Shown in pieces: positions 7,809-16,213 of a DNA stretch of 64,000 nt. Within the stretch, counting starts at the first letter, position 1. Each line of letters begins with the position of its first letter. Location of the stretch: the NCBI GenBank assembly GCA_008638415.1, contig VWVT01000011.1, positions 124,001 through 188,000 of the forward strand, read 5' to 3'. The notes under the pieces were generated by a model. It worked only from the letters and a program-made list of their open reading frames with translations, ran no database searches and was not told the origin of the DNA. Source of the stretch: Nocardiopsis sinuspersici (GTDB lineage Bacteria; Actinomycetota; Actinomycetes; Streptosporangiales; Streptosporangiaceae). The translations under genes were made by a program, and so were the position numbers.

Positions 7809-9020
7809 ATGGAGCACCTCGGGGTACGACTCGCCCAACTGCGCCGCGTTGCCGACCTCACCCAGGAAGGGCTGGCCGAGCGGTCGGGCGTGTCCGTCGA
7901 CGTCGTTCGCAAGCTGGAGCAGCAGCGCAAGCACAGCGCCCGGCTGCCCACCCTGCACGCCCTGGCCACCGGCTTGGGCGTGGAGCTGACCACCCTGCTC
8001 GGCGACCCGCCCGCCGTGCCCTCCAACGGTGACGCCGAACCCCCGCAACTGGTCGCCCTGCGCCGGGCCATCATGCCCCCGCTCTTCGCGCCACCGCCCC
8101 CGCGCGACGCGGCCGAGTCGCTGTCGCTGCCGCTGCTGCGCGCCGAGGTCTCCGACGGCTGGTCGCTGTACCACGGGGCCCAGTTCGGGCGGCTGCTGGA
8201 CGTGCTGCCCGACATCATCGCCGACGCCCGGCTTGCTGCCGCCGTGGGGTCCGGCTACAGCCGGGCCGAGGGTGAGCACGCGCTCGGCAAGGCGCTCCAG
8301 CTCGCCGGGCACCTGGCCATCCGGCTGGGCAAGACAGACCTGGCGCTGGCCAGCCTGGAGCGCGCCGCGAACGCGGCCGACAACTCGGGTGACCCGCTGC
8401 TGGCCCCGATGGTGTTCGGGTCGGTGGCGTGGGCCTACCAGCGCCAGAACAGGTTGGACGATGCCGGGAACCTGGTCATCCACGCGGCTGACGGCGTGGA
8501 CCGCGAGGTCGGCACCGACACCGCTGCCAGCCTGCGTGTGTGGGGCGGTCTGGTGATGAGCGGCGCCACCAGCGCCGCACGGTCGGGCGACTACGAGCAG
8601 GCCAAGGACATGATGGTGACGGCCGAGGAGCAGGCGCGCCGTCTGTCGAAGCTGCCCCAGCCCAGGGACGGCCGGTCGGTGTCGATCTTCAGCCGCAGCT
8701 CGGTCCGCATCGAGCGGGTGCGGCTGGCCGTGCAGCACAAGCGCCCGGACGAGGCCCTGGAGCTGGCGAAGGGGATGCGGCTGAGCGCTGACACCCCGCC
8801 CAGCTGGCGGACATGGCTGCTGCTGGACGTCGCGCGAGCGTACACCGACGTTGGCGACGCCCACGGGGCGGTGGCCACGTTGCAGCGGCTGCGCCGGGCG
8901 TCCCCCGACTGGATGCGCCACCACACGTTGGCGGTTGCGATCATCCAGGACCTGTACGCCGGGCCCGTGCAGCCGCCGGGGCTGTGCCAGCTCGCCGAGT
9001 TCGTGGGCGTGACCCCTTAA
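7809..9020 (+). CDS. XRE-family regulator with TPR-like C-terminal domain
   Basis: 403 aa. The N-terminal helix-turn-helix (about 1-65) has GVRLAQLRRVADLTQEGLAERSGVSVDVVRKLEQ and LPTLHALATGLGVEL. The remainder (about 90-400) is alpha-helical, with Ala/Leu-rich pairs such as LALASLERAANAADNSGDPL and HGAVATLQRLRRA, typical of tetratricopeptide repeats. Such proteins are abundant in Streptomyces-type genomes and sense peptides or small signals. Here it is a likely element regulator. It has its own leaderless promoter and is divergent from the 6990-7694 gene. The C-terminus PPGLCQLAEFVGVTP is complete. Confidence 0.85.
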   Translation: MEHLGVRLAQLRRVADLTQEGLAERSGVSVDVVRKLEQQRKHSARLPTLHALATGLGVELTTLLGDPPAVPSNGDAEPPQLVALRRAIMPPLFAPPPPRDAAESLSLPLLRAEVSDGWSLYHGAQFGRLLDVLPDIIADARLAAAVGSGYSRAEGEHALGKALQLAGHLAIRLGKTDLALASLERAANAADNSGDPLLAPMVFGSVAWAYQRQNRLDDAGNLVIHAADGVDREVGTDTAASLRVWGGLVMSGATSAARSGDYEQAKDMMVTAEEQARRLSKLPQPRDGRSVSIFSRSSVRIERVRLAVQHKRPDEALELAKGMRLSADTPPSWRTWLLLDVARAYTDVGDAHGAVATLQRLRRASPDWMRHHTLAVAIIQDLYAGPVQPPGLCQLAEFVGVTP

Positions 9021-9048
9021 GCGCGCAAAACTAGGACGCTTTATCCCT

Positions 9049-9063
9049 GTCACGTTGCGTGAC
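9049..9063. promoter_or_regulatory. Palindrome GTCACG-TTG-CGTGAC, possible operator
   Basis: A 15-bp perfect inverted repeat lies just downstream of the XRE/TPR gene and about 195 nt upstream of ATG 9258, beside tttatcc (9040-9046), which could be part of a promoter. An operator for one of the element HTH proteins is an inference. Confidence 0.4.
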
Positions 9064-9257
9064 TCCTCGGCATCGTTGGGCCCATGGACGCCCAGTCGCG
9101 AGACCAGCAGCCCCCCCGCCGTCACCCTCGCCGACCTGGCGCGACTGACCCGGCCGCGCAGACGCCCCGCTCCGGTTGTGTGGCCGACCCAGCGGCCCCC
9201 GCTCCCTCGGCGGAGCCGGGGCGCGGACCAGCGTCGAGAGCAACGAGGAGAGACCCC

Positions 9258-9509
9258 ATGACGGCCGAAGGCCGCAGCCCCGACGACCACGCGGACGAGT
9301 TGTTCGATCGGCTGTCCGAAGCCCTGCGCGAGCACCACGACACCCGCGCCACTAAGGCCACGCTGCGGGCGGCGCTGGCCCGTGCTGACGAGGCGTTCGA
9401 CCAGCTGCACCTGTGGCTCACCGCTGGCAACCCCCTGCCCGAGCCCTGGCGCAAGGCGCAGCGGGTTCTGACCGAGCGCCGGGCCCGCCCTGCCGAGTCT
9501 GAGGTGTGA
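9258..9509 (+). CDS. Small hypothetical protein
   Basis: 83 aa starting MTAEGRSPDDHADELFDRLS, mostly alpha-helical and charged. I chose ATG 9258 because GAGGAGAG lies 5-9 nt upstream. The longer upstream open frame is proline/arginine-rich and not gene-like. Its TGA (9507-9509) falls in the start region of the next gene, so the two are probably cotranslated. No family recognised; small helical ORFs like this are common before int/rep modules of actinomycete elements. Confidence 0.65.
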   Translation: MTAEGRSPDDHADELFDRLSEALREHHDTRATKATLRAALARADEAFDQLHLWLTAGNPLPEPWRKAQRVLTERRARPAESEV

Positions 9510-9511
9510 TC

Positions 9512-9835
9512 ATGTTGGACGTGAAGAACGAGACATTGGCCAAGGTGTGCGCCTGCGGGGCGTACTCGTACCTGATCCCGCAGCAGCCGGGTCCCGGTGG
9601 GGAGTCGATCTGGCGCCGGGTCACCACCGGGTGCCTGTCGACCACGCGGGCAACGTACGCGCAGGGCCACGACGCCAAGCTCAAGGGCTTTTTGATCGAG
9701 GCAGGGGCGGGCGGCCACCAGGTTCTGTGGACGGGCGACGACACCGTCATCGGCAAGACGGCCGAGCGGTGGGCGGCTGACCTGGGCTGGGCCGACGCGG
9801 TCCGGGAGGGGATCGAGCGCAAGCGCGCGCACTGA
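9512..9835 (+). CDS. Small protein with GHDAKLK motif
   Basis: 107 aa from ATG 9512 (GAGG 7 nt upstream; GTG 9506 overlapping the previous stop is the alternative). The N-terminus has a CAC dipeptide motif (KVCACGAYSYLIP). The centre has TTGCLSTTRATYAQGHDAKLKGFLIEAG. The same AxGHDAKLKxxLIxAG block occurs in the 23305 protein near the integrase, so the element carries two members of one small family. I recall similar proteins from actinophages and integrative elements but no function. A metal site made of the cysteines is possible. Confidence 0.7.
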   Translation: MLDVKNETLAKVCACGAYSYLIPQQPGPGGESIWRRVTTGCLSTTRATYAQGHDAKLKGFLIEAGAGGHQVLWTGDDTVIGKTAERWAADLGWADAVREGIERKRAH

Positions 9836-10052
9836 TCGAGAGACGGGCCTCGGAAGCTCTCGGATGGGCTTCCGGGGCTCTTTCGTGTGCGGGGCGGGGC
9901 TCGGGCCCGGTGGGGCTGCTCGTGCGCTCCGAGACCCCACCGAACGGCGCGGAGGGACCACCGAGGCATGCCCCATGCGCCCCTGGGTGGTGTAGCTTCA
10001 CGAACGCACTGCACCCCCGAGCAGTAGCCGAGCCGAGCCCAAAGGACGCCCC

Positions 10053-10358
10053 GTGATAGCGACTGTCAACTACTTCAGTAACCGCCAAAGGGCACTTCAG
10101 GTCTATGAGGCTGCCAATGCCGAGTTGCTGAGGGACCTGCTGATCCAGTGCCTTGAACTCGACGGCTACGACACGAGGATCATCAACAGGGCGTTCTCCA
10201 ACATGGGATCGACCGGGACGGTCTTCGACCTGGGCAAGGAACGCGGCACCCGCAACAAGAAGCGCAGGATCACGGCGAGTGTGCAGGTTGTCGAGGGGGC
10301 ACTGACGCACTTGGTCAGCGCTACTTACTCCGTCGATGTGGCTGGAGGTAAGGCGTGA
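10053..10358 (+). CDS. Small hypothetical protein, first of a paralogous pair
   Basis: 101 aa from GTG 10053 (AAAGGA about 9 nt upstream). It begins MIATVNYFSNRQRALQVYEA. The following gene begins MIAVVRHHDDEQGIKVYEA, and both continue with xxAExLxxLLIxx, so they are paralogues. The pair overlaps by four bases (GTGA), indicating coupled translation and perhaps a heterodimer. Predicted mixed alpha/beta, no membrane segment, no recognised family. The 200 nt upstream contain inverted repeats that may terminate the 9512 transcript. Confidence 0.65.
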   Translation: MIATVNYFSNRQRALQVYEAANAELLRDLLIQCLELDGYDTRIINRAFSNMGSTGTVFDLGKERGTRNKKRRITASVQVVEGALTHLVSATYSVDVAGGKA

Positions 10359-10642
10359 TCGCAGTCGTTCGCCACCACGATGACGAGCAGGGAATCAAGG
10401 TCTACGAGGCCCAGGACGCAGAGGAGCTGACGAACCTGCTGATCCGGTACGTCGCGTCCGGCAAGGACGAGGAGAAGACCATCAGGGGCGAGATGCCAGG
10501 CGCCAATGACTTCTTCTCGACCAAGTTCATCGGGTTGTGGGAGAAGAGCGTCACGGTCAGCTTGGGCTTCGTGACGCGCATCGTCAGTTTCACTCACGGC
10601 GTCGACGCCCGCGTTGAGGACCTTCACGAGCAAGCCGAGTAG
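10355..10642 (+). CDS. Small hypothetical protein, second of a paralogous pair
   Basis: 95 aa from GTG 10355, overlapping the previous stop. It shares the MIAxVxxxxxxQxxxVYEAxxAExLxxLLIR start with its neighbour. The middle part (IRGEMPGANDFFSTKFIGLW) differs, which indicates old divergence rather than recent duplication. Function unknown. Confidence 0.65.
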   Translation: MIAVVRHHDDEQGIKVYEAQDAEELTNLLIRYVASGKDEEKTIRGEMPGANDFFSTKFIGLWEKSVTVSLGFVTRIVSFTHGVDARVEDLHEQAE

Positions 10643-10703
10643 GCTGCGCCCGGCTACGCCCCGGGCGTGGGTCGGGGCGCGTGGTCATCCAGAGGGGCCG
10701 GGG

Positions 10704-10964
10704 TTAGGCACCGATGCGCTGGTCGGTGAGGATGCCGAAGACGTAGGCGGACCCCTGGACGAGGTCCCGAATCTGCCCGGGGCCGCTCAACGGCATGAGC
10801 GCGTGCGCCTTGGCGAAGTCGTTGCGCGGGATGACGCGGTTGGTGTTGGCGAGGTGGACCTGCCCGCTCTGTACGGCGTAGCTGAACGGGACACCGGTCT
10901 TGGTGTGGAACACCTGGCCCGAGTGCGCCTCGATGCTGCGCCAGACGCTTTCAAAGGTTGCCAT
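10704..10964 (-). CDS. Conserved small hypothetical protein (FESVWRSI family)
   Basis: 86 aa. The sequence FESVWRSIEAHSGQVFHTKT, GVPFSYAV, and NRVIPRNDFAKAHALMPL, followed by GPGQIRDLVQGSAYVFGIL, matches a widespread small family I recognise by pattern but cannot name. Members are found scattered near accessory DNA and have no assigned function. It starts at ATG 10964 with an AG-rich stretch (gggcggga) upstream. It is transcribed against the flanking genes, suggesting its own promoter in 10965-11100. Confidence 0.65.
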   Translation of the reverse strand: MATFESVWRSIEAHSGQVFHTKTGVPFSYAVQSGQVHLANTNRVIPRNDFAKAHALMPLSGPGQIRDLVQGSAYVFGILTDQRIGA

Positions 10965-11366
10965 GGGTCCCGCCCTCTGCCGCTGTTGTCTCCACTCATG
11001 CGGATGATGCCACCCCCTGCTGACACGGGGGAGCCGGTGTGGCCGACCTGTGATGCGCTGCCGGGAGCGATCACGAGCGAATCACGAGGCTGCGTCGGCC
11101 TGAACACGCCTTGTTGTCACTTCTCGTCGCGCCGGCCCAGACGACGAGTAACGAGCCCCGTAAGAGCCCGGCGTGTCGTTGCCGTACTGGGGGTACCGGG
11201 GGAGGGCGGTAACAGGGGCACCCCCACGGCTTGTGCCGCCCCAGCTCGGGTGCTGGAGTGGGATCACCACCAAGCACTGAACTCGTAGATCTTGGCTACC
11301 CGAAAGGGCGAGTGGGGGTCGGGACGAGGTCGGAGCCGTACCGACCTTCGTCTCGGGAGACCACCC
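10965..11366. other. 402-nt intergenic region between divergent genes
   Basis: No gene is supported here. It must hold the promoter of the minus-strand 10704-10964 gene and that of the HTH-rep operon starting at 11367. The octamer ATCACGAG occurs twice in direct orientation near 11070-11090, a possible operator. Nothing else stands out. Confidence 0.5.
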
Positions 11367-11588
11367 GTGTACACGCTGAGATTCAACCACCGCGCCCTGC
11401 AGCGTATCCGCGAGCAGCGGGGCTTGTCCCGGAACCGACTGGCAACTGTCAGCGGTAAGGACCGTGCCACCCTGTGGCGCTGGGAGACCGGTCGGCAGCA
11501 GCCCGACCTGCGCACCATCGGCCAGCTGGCCAACGCCCTCGGCTGTCACCCCACCGCCCTCATCGAGTGGGCGGAGGACGACCAGTGA
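11367..11588 (+). CDS. Small XRE-family HTH protein, first gene of the rep operon
   Basis: 73 aa from GTG 11367 (GGGAGA 6 nt upstream). The whole protein is one helix-turn-helix: LQRIREQRGLSRNRLATVSG, then ATLWRWETGRQQPDLRTIGQ and LANALGCHPTALIEW. It resembles the 14344 protein on the other side of rep (both end in xPxxLxEW). Its stop overlaps GTG 11585 of the next ORF, so HTH, small ORF and rep are a coupled three-gene unit. A repressor or copy-control role is inferred. Confidence 0.8.
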   Translation: MYTLRFNHRALQRIREQRGLSRNRLATVSGKDRATLWRWETGRQQPDLRTIGQLANALGCHPTALIEWAEDDQ

Positions 11589-11746
11589 GCGCCCTCGCCG
11601 ACGCTGTGCCGAACGAAGAGGGCACCGCCGACGTTCAGTGGACCACCGCACCCATGAGCGACGCCGCGTACAGGCGGCTGCTGGCCATCCTGTTCGGAGC
11701 GCGCCCCGCCGACGCCGACCAGCGGTCGGGGGGTGAACAGCGATGA
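11585..11746 (+). CDS. 53-aa hypothetical protein between HTH and rep
   Basis: 53 aa, starting at GTG 11585 within the HTH stop (GTGA) and ending in ATGA overlapping the rep start at 11743. It contains VQWTTAPMSDAAYRRLLAIL and FGARPADADQ. Overlaps on both sides make a translated gene likely. Function unknown. Confidence 0.6.
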   Translation: MSALADAVPNEEGTADVQWTTAPMSDAAYRRLLAILFGARPADADQRSGGEQR

Positions 11747-14058
11747 CGGCCCCGGACACGCAGCAGCCCCCCGCTGACCAGACGGGGGGCCACCAGAGCC
11801 CGGCACAACCCCAAAACTCTGACCCCATCGAAGCAGGTCCGGTGACCAGCGAACAAGTCGACCCCAGCGCGGCTTTGCGGCTGCTGGACTGGCTGTGGGG
11901 CGAGCGGCCGGGGCTGGTCTGCCTGGCAACCGACCACCGCCTCCGCGACATCAAGTCGGGGCGCAAGCCGTCCGACTTTCGTAACGCGGCCTGGTACTCG
12001 TGGCCGCAGGACCGCGACAAGATCCCGGCGTACGCCGAGATGGTCATGGGCAGCCGCGAGGTGTGGTTTACGCCTGCGCTCCTCAACTCGGAGCACCGTA
12101 AGGCGAACAACGCCACCGACAACGGCCGTGTGTGCCAGGTTGACGCCGACCACACCGACGAATGGACCGACGAGGAGAGGGCCACCCGCTTGGCGCTGCT
12201 CGACAAGCTGAACGCGGCTGTTGTCAGGTCCGGCACGAGCGGCAACTTCCACGCGTACGTGAAGCTGAACCGGGACGTCCCGCGCGAGGTCATCGACCGC
12301 TTGAACGCCCAGCTCACCGCTGCTCTTGCTGGTGACTCCACGAAGGAGAACGCCAGCTCGGTCCTGCGGCTGCCGGGCACGTTCAACCACAAGACCGACC
12401 CTGCCAACCCCGTCGTGTTGGAGTACATCGACCCCGAGTTCGAGGGCTGGGACCCCGACGAGCTGAACGCTATGCTGCCCGAGCCTGCCCCCAAGGGCGG
12501 GGCCGTCACGGGCAGTGGCTCCAGCCCCGCCCAGTACGAGGGCAGCATCGAACAGCGGCTGCGCGCGGCAGTGGACGAGCTGCTGCCGATGAAGCCGGGT
12601 GAGGGCATCGGGCGCGACAACCAGATGACCAGGGTGGCCGGGTACGCCGCTCAGGTCACCGACTCCGAGGCGATGTTCGAGTGGTTCCTGTGGTGGGTCA
12701 ACAGCCGCATGGCGTACCCGCTCACAGACGCCGAGGTCGCTAAGAAGGTCGGCATCTGGCGGCGCGAGAAGGCCAAGCGTGACGAGGAATCGACAGAGGC
12801 TAAGCTCGGCGCCCAGCTGCTCCGGGGCGACGTCGACCCCGCCGAGGTCGTGCGGTCGTGGGACGGCTACCGCGAGAAGCTGTTCAACGACGTCGCCGGG
12901 TGGGTCATCCGGGACGACGCGTTCGACCTGTACTACGGCCACCTGGCTGCGCTCGCTGAACGTGACCCGGAAGCGTTCGACAAGACCCCGTACGCCCGTG
13001 CCGAACTGGTCCGACAGATCGCCCGGATTCGGGGCGAGGAGCGCGCCAAGATCCTGGCGGCCGGAGGCAACACCGAGCTTGGGGAGCCGGACGACTGGGA
13101 CGAGACCGAGACTGTTGAACGCGACTTCACCGGCTCCGGCCTGTTCATCCAGCCCGGGTGGTTGTCACTGGTTATCGGCGACTATGAGTCGGCCAAGACG
13201 ATGGTGCTGCTGTGGGCGACTGCCGAGCGGCTGCGTCGGGGCGAGACCGTCGTCTTCATCGACGAGGAGTCGCCCAAGGATCAGACCTTCGACAAGCTGT
13301 CAGCGTTCCAGCTCACACCCGAGCAGCGCGCCGGGTTTAAGCGGTACGGCCACCGTGGGTGGAACCTCGCTGCTCATCCGGAGATGCTCGACAAGCTGAT
13401 CGAGAAACACCCGGACGCCACCCTGGTCATCGCGGACTCGGTCTCACGGCTGATGAGCAACTCGGGCTTGGAGGACGATAACGCGGGCGCGATGAGGCTG
13501 TGGACCAACATCGAGCAGTTCGTGTCCCGGCACCCGGGCGTGGCCTTCTGCCTTATCGACCACCAGGGCATGGGGGGCGGTCTGCACGCCCGGGGCGCGT
13601 CGGTGAAGGTCCAGCAGAGCAGTATCGCCGTCCGACTGTCCATGAAGCGCAAGTTCACCAAGACCGAGGACGGCCAGCTCACGGCCACGGTGCTCAAGCA
13701 CCGGAACGGCCTCAGCACCGGCCACGAGTTCCAGGTGGACGTGACGACTACCGGGCGCGGGCCGCTCGAAATGCATTGGACCGACCTGGGCACCGACCCC
13801 GACAGCGGCAACGCGAAACAGGGCCAACGGGGGGCGGACGACTTGGGGCCGGTTGAGATGGGGATCTTGAAGACTGCCAAGCCCACCTTTGGCGTTGCCG
13901 ACAAGTGGGTGTCCAAGAACCAGTTGGACAAGGCCGCAGACCGACACCCCAGCACCGTAACGCGCGCGGTGAAGAACCTGGTTGAGGGTGGCTACCTGGC
14001 TGAGAAGCCCGGTTGGAAGAGCGGTGACGGGCCCAAGCAGTACCGGCGCGTGAAGTGA
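11743..14058 (+). CDS. Replication protein: AEP-type primase, RecA/KaiC-like ATPase, winged helix
   Basis: 771 aa. Residues about 45-230 resemble an archaeo-eukaryotic primase/RepB-primase: DxD pair D134/D136 (VCQVDADH), SGTSGNFHAYVKL with H170, and SSVLRLPGTFNHK. Helical linker segments (about 260-440) follow. The ATPase domain (about 455-680) has an unusual P-loop GDYESAKT (479-486, Ala where Gly is usual) and Walker B LVIADSVSRLM. The C-terminus (about 700-771, ADRHPSTVTRAVKNLVEGGYL) is a winged helix. Such prim-pol/helicase proteins start replication of actinomycete integrative plasmids. It is coupled by ATGA to the small ORF upstream. Repeats that may form the origin lie immediately downstream. 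Confidence 0.8.
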   Translation: MTAPDTQQPPADQTGGHQSPAQPQNSDPIEAGPVTSEQVDPSAALRLLDWLWGERPGLVCLATDHRLRDIKSGRKPSDFRNAAWYSWPQDRDKIPAYAEMVMGSREVWFTPALLNSEHRKANNATDNGRVCQVDADHTDEWTDEERATRLALLDKLNAAVVRSGTSGNFHAYVKLNRDVPREVIDRLNAQLTAALAGDSTKENASSVLRLPGTFNHKTDPANPVVLEYIDPEFEGWDPDELNAMLPEPAPKGGAVTGSGSSPAQYEGSIEQRLRAAVDELLPMKPGEGIGRDNQMTRVAGYAAQVTDSEAMFEWFLWWVNSRMAYPLTDAEVAKKVGIWRREKAKRDEESTEAKLGAQLLRGDVDPAEVVRSWDGYREKLFNDVAGWVIRDDAFDLYYGHLAALAERDPEAFDKTPYARAELVRQIARIRGEERAKILAAGGNTELGEPDDWDETETVERDFTGSGLFIQPGWLSLVIGDYESAKTMVLLWATAERLRRGETVVFIDEESPKDQTFDKLSAFQLTPEQRAGFKRYGHRGWNLAAHPEMLDKLIEKHPDATLVIADSVSRLMSNSGLEDDNAGAMRLWTNIEQFVSRHPGVAFCLIDHQGMGGGLHARGASVKVQQSSIAVRLSMKRKFTKTEDGQLTATVLKHRNGLSTGHEFQVDVTTTGRGPLEMHWTDLGTDPDSGNAKQGQRGADDLGPVEMGILKTAKPTFGVADKWVSKNQLDKAADRHPSTVTRAVKNLVEGGYLAEKPGWKSGDGPKQYRRVK

Positions 14059-14066
14059 CCCGAAGG

Positions 14067-14260
14067 GTGTGCACGAGACCTGCCCCGAAGGGGTGTGCGT
14101 GCATAGTGTCGTGCACACCCCCCGCAGAGCGTCAAGTGTCCGAGGGGACGGGACTGTGCAGGTGTGCGCACAGTATGCGCACAGACGGGTGTGCGAGTGT
14201 GCGTCTCCCCTCTGGGGAGGGGGAGACGCACACTCTCGGCACACCGCCCCCCGGCGCACA
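14067..14260. repeat. Iteron-like GTGTGC/GCACAC repeats after rep
   Basis: GTGTGC occurs at 14067-14072, 14093-14098, 14162-14167, 14189-14194 and 14197-14202. The complement GCACAC is at 14113-14118 and 14228-14233 and in the gcacac steps that follow. The cluster is noncoding, follows the rep stop and precedes an HTH gene. It is a candidate replication origin or Rep/HTH binding region; spacing is irregular, so this is not certain. Confidence 0.55.
14197..14233. terminator. Perfect 14-bp hairpin at the end of the repeat cluster
   Basis: Arms 14197-14210 and 14220-14233 are exact complements with a 9-nt loop. There is no T tract. It could stop the rep transcript or be a structured origin element. 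Confidence 0.5.
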
Positions 14261-14343
14261 CTCCGGTCACGCACGTCCCGCCCCCCAGCGGCCTTTACAC
14301 GGAGACGGTTGGACTGACTGCCGACCATGAGGAGGAACCAGAC

Positions 14344-14640
14344 ATGACAGAACCCGACCCCACCCCGACTCTGCGGTTCGACCGGAAGGCGTTCAAGCGG
14401 CTGCGCACCGAGCGCAACCTGAGCCGCGAAGCCCTGGCCCGCCTGATCGACACACGCCCGACCAGCCCCCTGGTCGCGGACTGGGAGGCCGGGTGGTCGG
14501 CGCCCCAGTTGCGCAACATTGGGCGCCTGGCCCGGGCGCTGGAGTGCGACCCCGCCGACCTGTTGGAGTGGTCGACCGACGAGGTGACCCCGCGCGAGCG
14601 CCGGGAGGCCGCTGCCGAGCGGGACGCGGCCGAGGGCTGA
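14344..14640 (+). CDS. XRE-family HTH protein downstream of rep
   Basis: 98 aa from ATG 14344 (GGAGGAACCAGAC upstream). The HTH spans about 12-75: FKRLRTERNLSREALARLID, VADWEAGWSAPQLRNIGRLA and LECDPADLLEW. The C-terminal tail is charged (TPRERREAAAERDAAEG). It is related in pattern to the 11367 protein, so rep is flanked by two similar HTH genes. It could be a repressor or an excision/replication control factor. Confidence 0.8.
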   Translation: MTEPDPTPTLRFDRKAFKRLRTERNLSREALARLIDTRPTSPLVADWEAGWSAPQLRNIGRLARALECDPADLLEWSTDEVTPRERREAAAERDAAEG

Positions 14641-14818
14641 GCCCCCGGTGGCCTTTCTCTGACGTCCGGGGGTGTCTCCGGGCGCCTGGCGTGGGTGGGG
14701 GCGGGTGTCGGGCCCACCCGGCCCCGCCAGGTCAAGGGGGAGCGGCCCGTGGCCGGCTGCACTCGTCGTTGTGAAGCAATGACCACTCGTTAGCCGCGGA
14801 GCTGGGGGCGCCGGTGGC

Positions 14819-15361
14819 CTACAGCTCGACTCTGACCACTGCCTCGTCTTCTTCGTCCCCGACGACAAGGTGGGTGATCTCCGCATCGGCCGGAACGCTG
14901 TAGGGGTTTGGGACGACCAGCGCGTTGCCCGGGTTCACGTCCTGCCGCGTCCGGATGGCCAGATTGCTGTCGTACTCGTAGACGGCCCCCTCAGCGTCCG
15001 CCAGACGGAACCACCGCCGGTCCGCCTCCTGAGGTTCCTGGGAGGTGTTCTCGACCCGCACCGTCACGACCACGTAGGTGCCCGCCGAGGTGATCATGTC
15101 GCCGTCGAAGTGCGTGGCGTCCATCTCGACGTCTTCGACAGTGACGTTGAACTGGTTGAACTCGAACGCCTCATCGCGCCCGACCTGTTGCTCTTCCACC
15201 TCGGCCTGTGCGGTGGTCGCGGTGTCCTCGGGCATCGGGTACGTGGCCAGCACGAAGATGAGCATGGCCACGGCGCCGAGGATCATGCCCCCGCATCCGC
15301 AGCCGAACGCCCATCCGGCCGGGAACTTGGAAGCTGGCGGAGTGGGGGATGGGGCCGTCAT
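14819..15361 (-). CDS. Membrane-anchored DUF4352-type protein
   Basis: 180 aa from ATG 15361 with GGAGG just upstream. The N-terminal 20 residues are proline-rich. One transmembrane segment follows (about 20-42, CGCGGMILGAVAMLIFVLA). The extracellular beta domain has VTVEDVEMDA, TYVVVTVRVENTSQEPQEAD and WFRLADAEGAVYEYDS, the DUF4352 immunoglobulin-like pattern. Cys residues before the membrane helix could also indicate a lipoprotein, but no clear lipobox is seen. Role unknown; surface exclusion is one possibility for an element gene (inference). Confidence 0.7.
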   Translation of the reverse strand: MTAPSPTPPASKFPAGWAFGCGCGGMILGAVAMLIFVLATYPMPEDTATTAQAEVEEQQVGRDEAFEFNQFNVTVEDVEMDATHFDGDMITSAGTYVVVTVRVENTSQEPQEADRRWFRLADAEGAVYEYDSNLAIRTRQDVNPGNALVVPNPYSVPADAEITHLVVGDEEDEAVVRVEL

Positions 15362-15518
15362 GGGGTCCTCCGGGAGGGGGATGGTCTGTGCGGAGACCAT
15401 TATGTCGGCCCAGTTCGGCGACTGGCTGGGCGCGCACCGTTTGGGTCGGTGACCCAACGGGCTTTACGCGGGAACGGTCGACCTGGCCCCGCCCTCCGAC
15501 GCCAACGAGCAGTAGCCG

Positions 15519-16076
15519 CTACTCGCCCTGCTCCAGCTCGTTGGCCGTGAAGGTGATCCGCTGCGGGGTCTTGATCTCCTTGCCGCTGCCGAGCGAGACC
15601 ACCGCGTAGACCTCAACGTCATCGACCTTCGCCCATGCTCGGTCATCGCGGAGGATGGAGAGCATCTGTTCGTCGACCTCGATGGCCCACATAGCTTGCT
15701 CGCCCGGTTCAAGGCGATGAGGCAAGCTTGGACCGTGAAGCGAGTTCATTTCGACATACTTGTGCTTAGGCAGTTTGAGGTGCCATTGCGCGACGGTGAC
15801 GGGCAGCCGCCCCTTGCTGCGCACGGTCACGAACAGGGCCCGCCTCGTGAATCCGGCTTTGGTTACGCTGGGATCGACGGGCTCGCCTCTCTCCGTCAGC
15901 GCGTACGTGGTGCCGTTAGCGTGGATAACGCCGTCGTCCAACTCGACCTTCGCCAGTCCGCCTGAGAACAGCCAGGACAGGACGTTCCAGGTCAGTGACA
16001 CGGCAGCAGTGACGACCGCGACGACGGCGATCACGAAGGTGGCGATGTCCAAGCCCGTTGGTGGCTGAGACTCCAT
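15519..16076 (-). CDS. Single-TM protein with soluble C-terminal domain
   Basis: 185 aa from ATG 16076. The N-terminal transmembrane segment is about 10-35 (IATFVIAVVAVVTAAVSLTWNVLSW). A beta-rich cytoplasmic or external domain follows: KVELDDGVIHANGTTY, RRALFVTVRSKGRLPVTVAQ, LEPGEQAMWAIEVDEQMLSIL. The start is supported by TATGGT exactly 6 nt before the ATG (leaderless type). The same plan (short N-terminus, one TM, beta domain) is seen in the 16986 and 6990 genes. No family name known to me. Confidence 0.65.
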   Translation of the reverse strand: MESQPPTGLDIATFVIAVVAVVTAAVSLTWNVLSWLFSGGLAKVELDDGVIHANGTTYALTERGEPVDPSVTKAGFTRRALFVTVRSKGRLPVTVAQWHLKLPKHKYVEMNSLHGPSLPHRLEPGEQAMWAIEVDEQMLSILRDDRAWAKVDDVEVYAVVSLGSGKEIKTPQRITFTANELEQGE

Positions 16077-16088
16077 GGCGGCACCATA
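16077..16088 (-). promoter_or_regulatory. Leaderless-type -10 box (TATGGT) for the 16076 gene
   Basis: On the minus strand TATGGT (16088-16083) is followed by gccgcc and then ATG. No Shine-Dalgarno sequence is visible, consistent with a leaderless mRNA. Confidence 0.5.
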
Positions 16089-16213
16089 CAGCGAGAGAAC
16101 GCCGCTGGTCATCGTTTCAGCGGTTGTGTCGGTGAACCGGTTCCGGCAACGGATGCGCTTCACTTTCCGGCCTTGTGGAGCCGTCCCGGCCCGATCTGCG
16201 CCAAGATGTCGGT

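Noticed and set aside
9084..9257. N-terminal extension of the 9258 gene (start at 9084)
   Set aside because: Pro/Arg-rich, no ribosome site, while 9258 has GAGGAGAG upstream.
14067..14260. Short repeats as a CRISPR array
   Set aside because: Repeats are 6 bp, irregularly spaced and partly inverted, and no cas gene is present.
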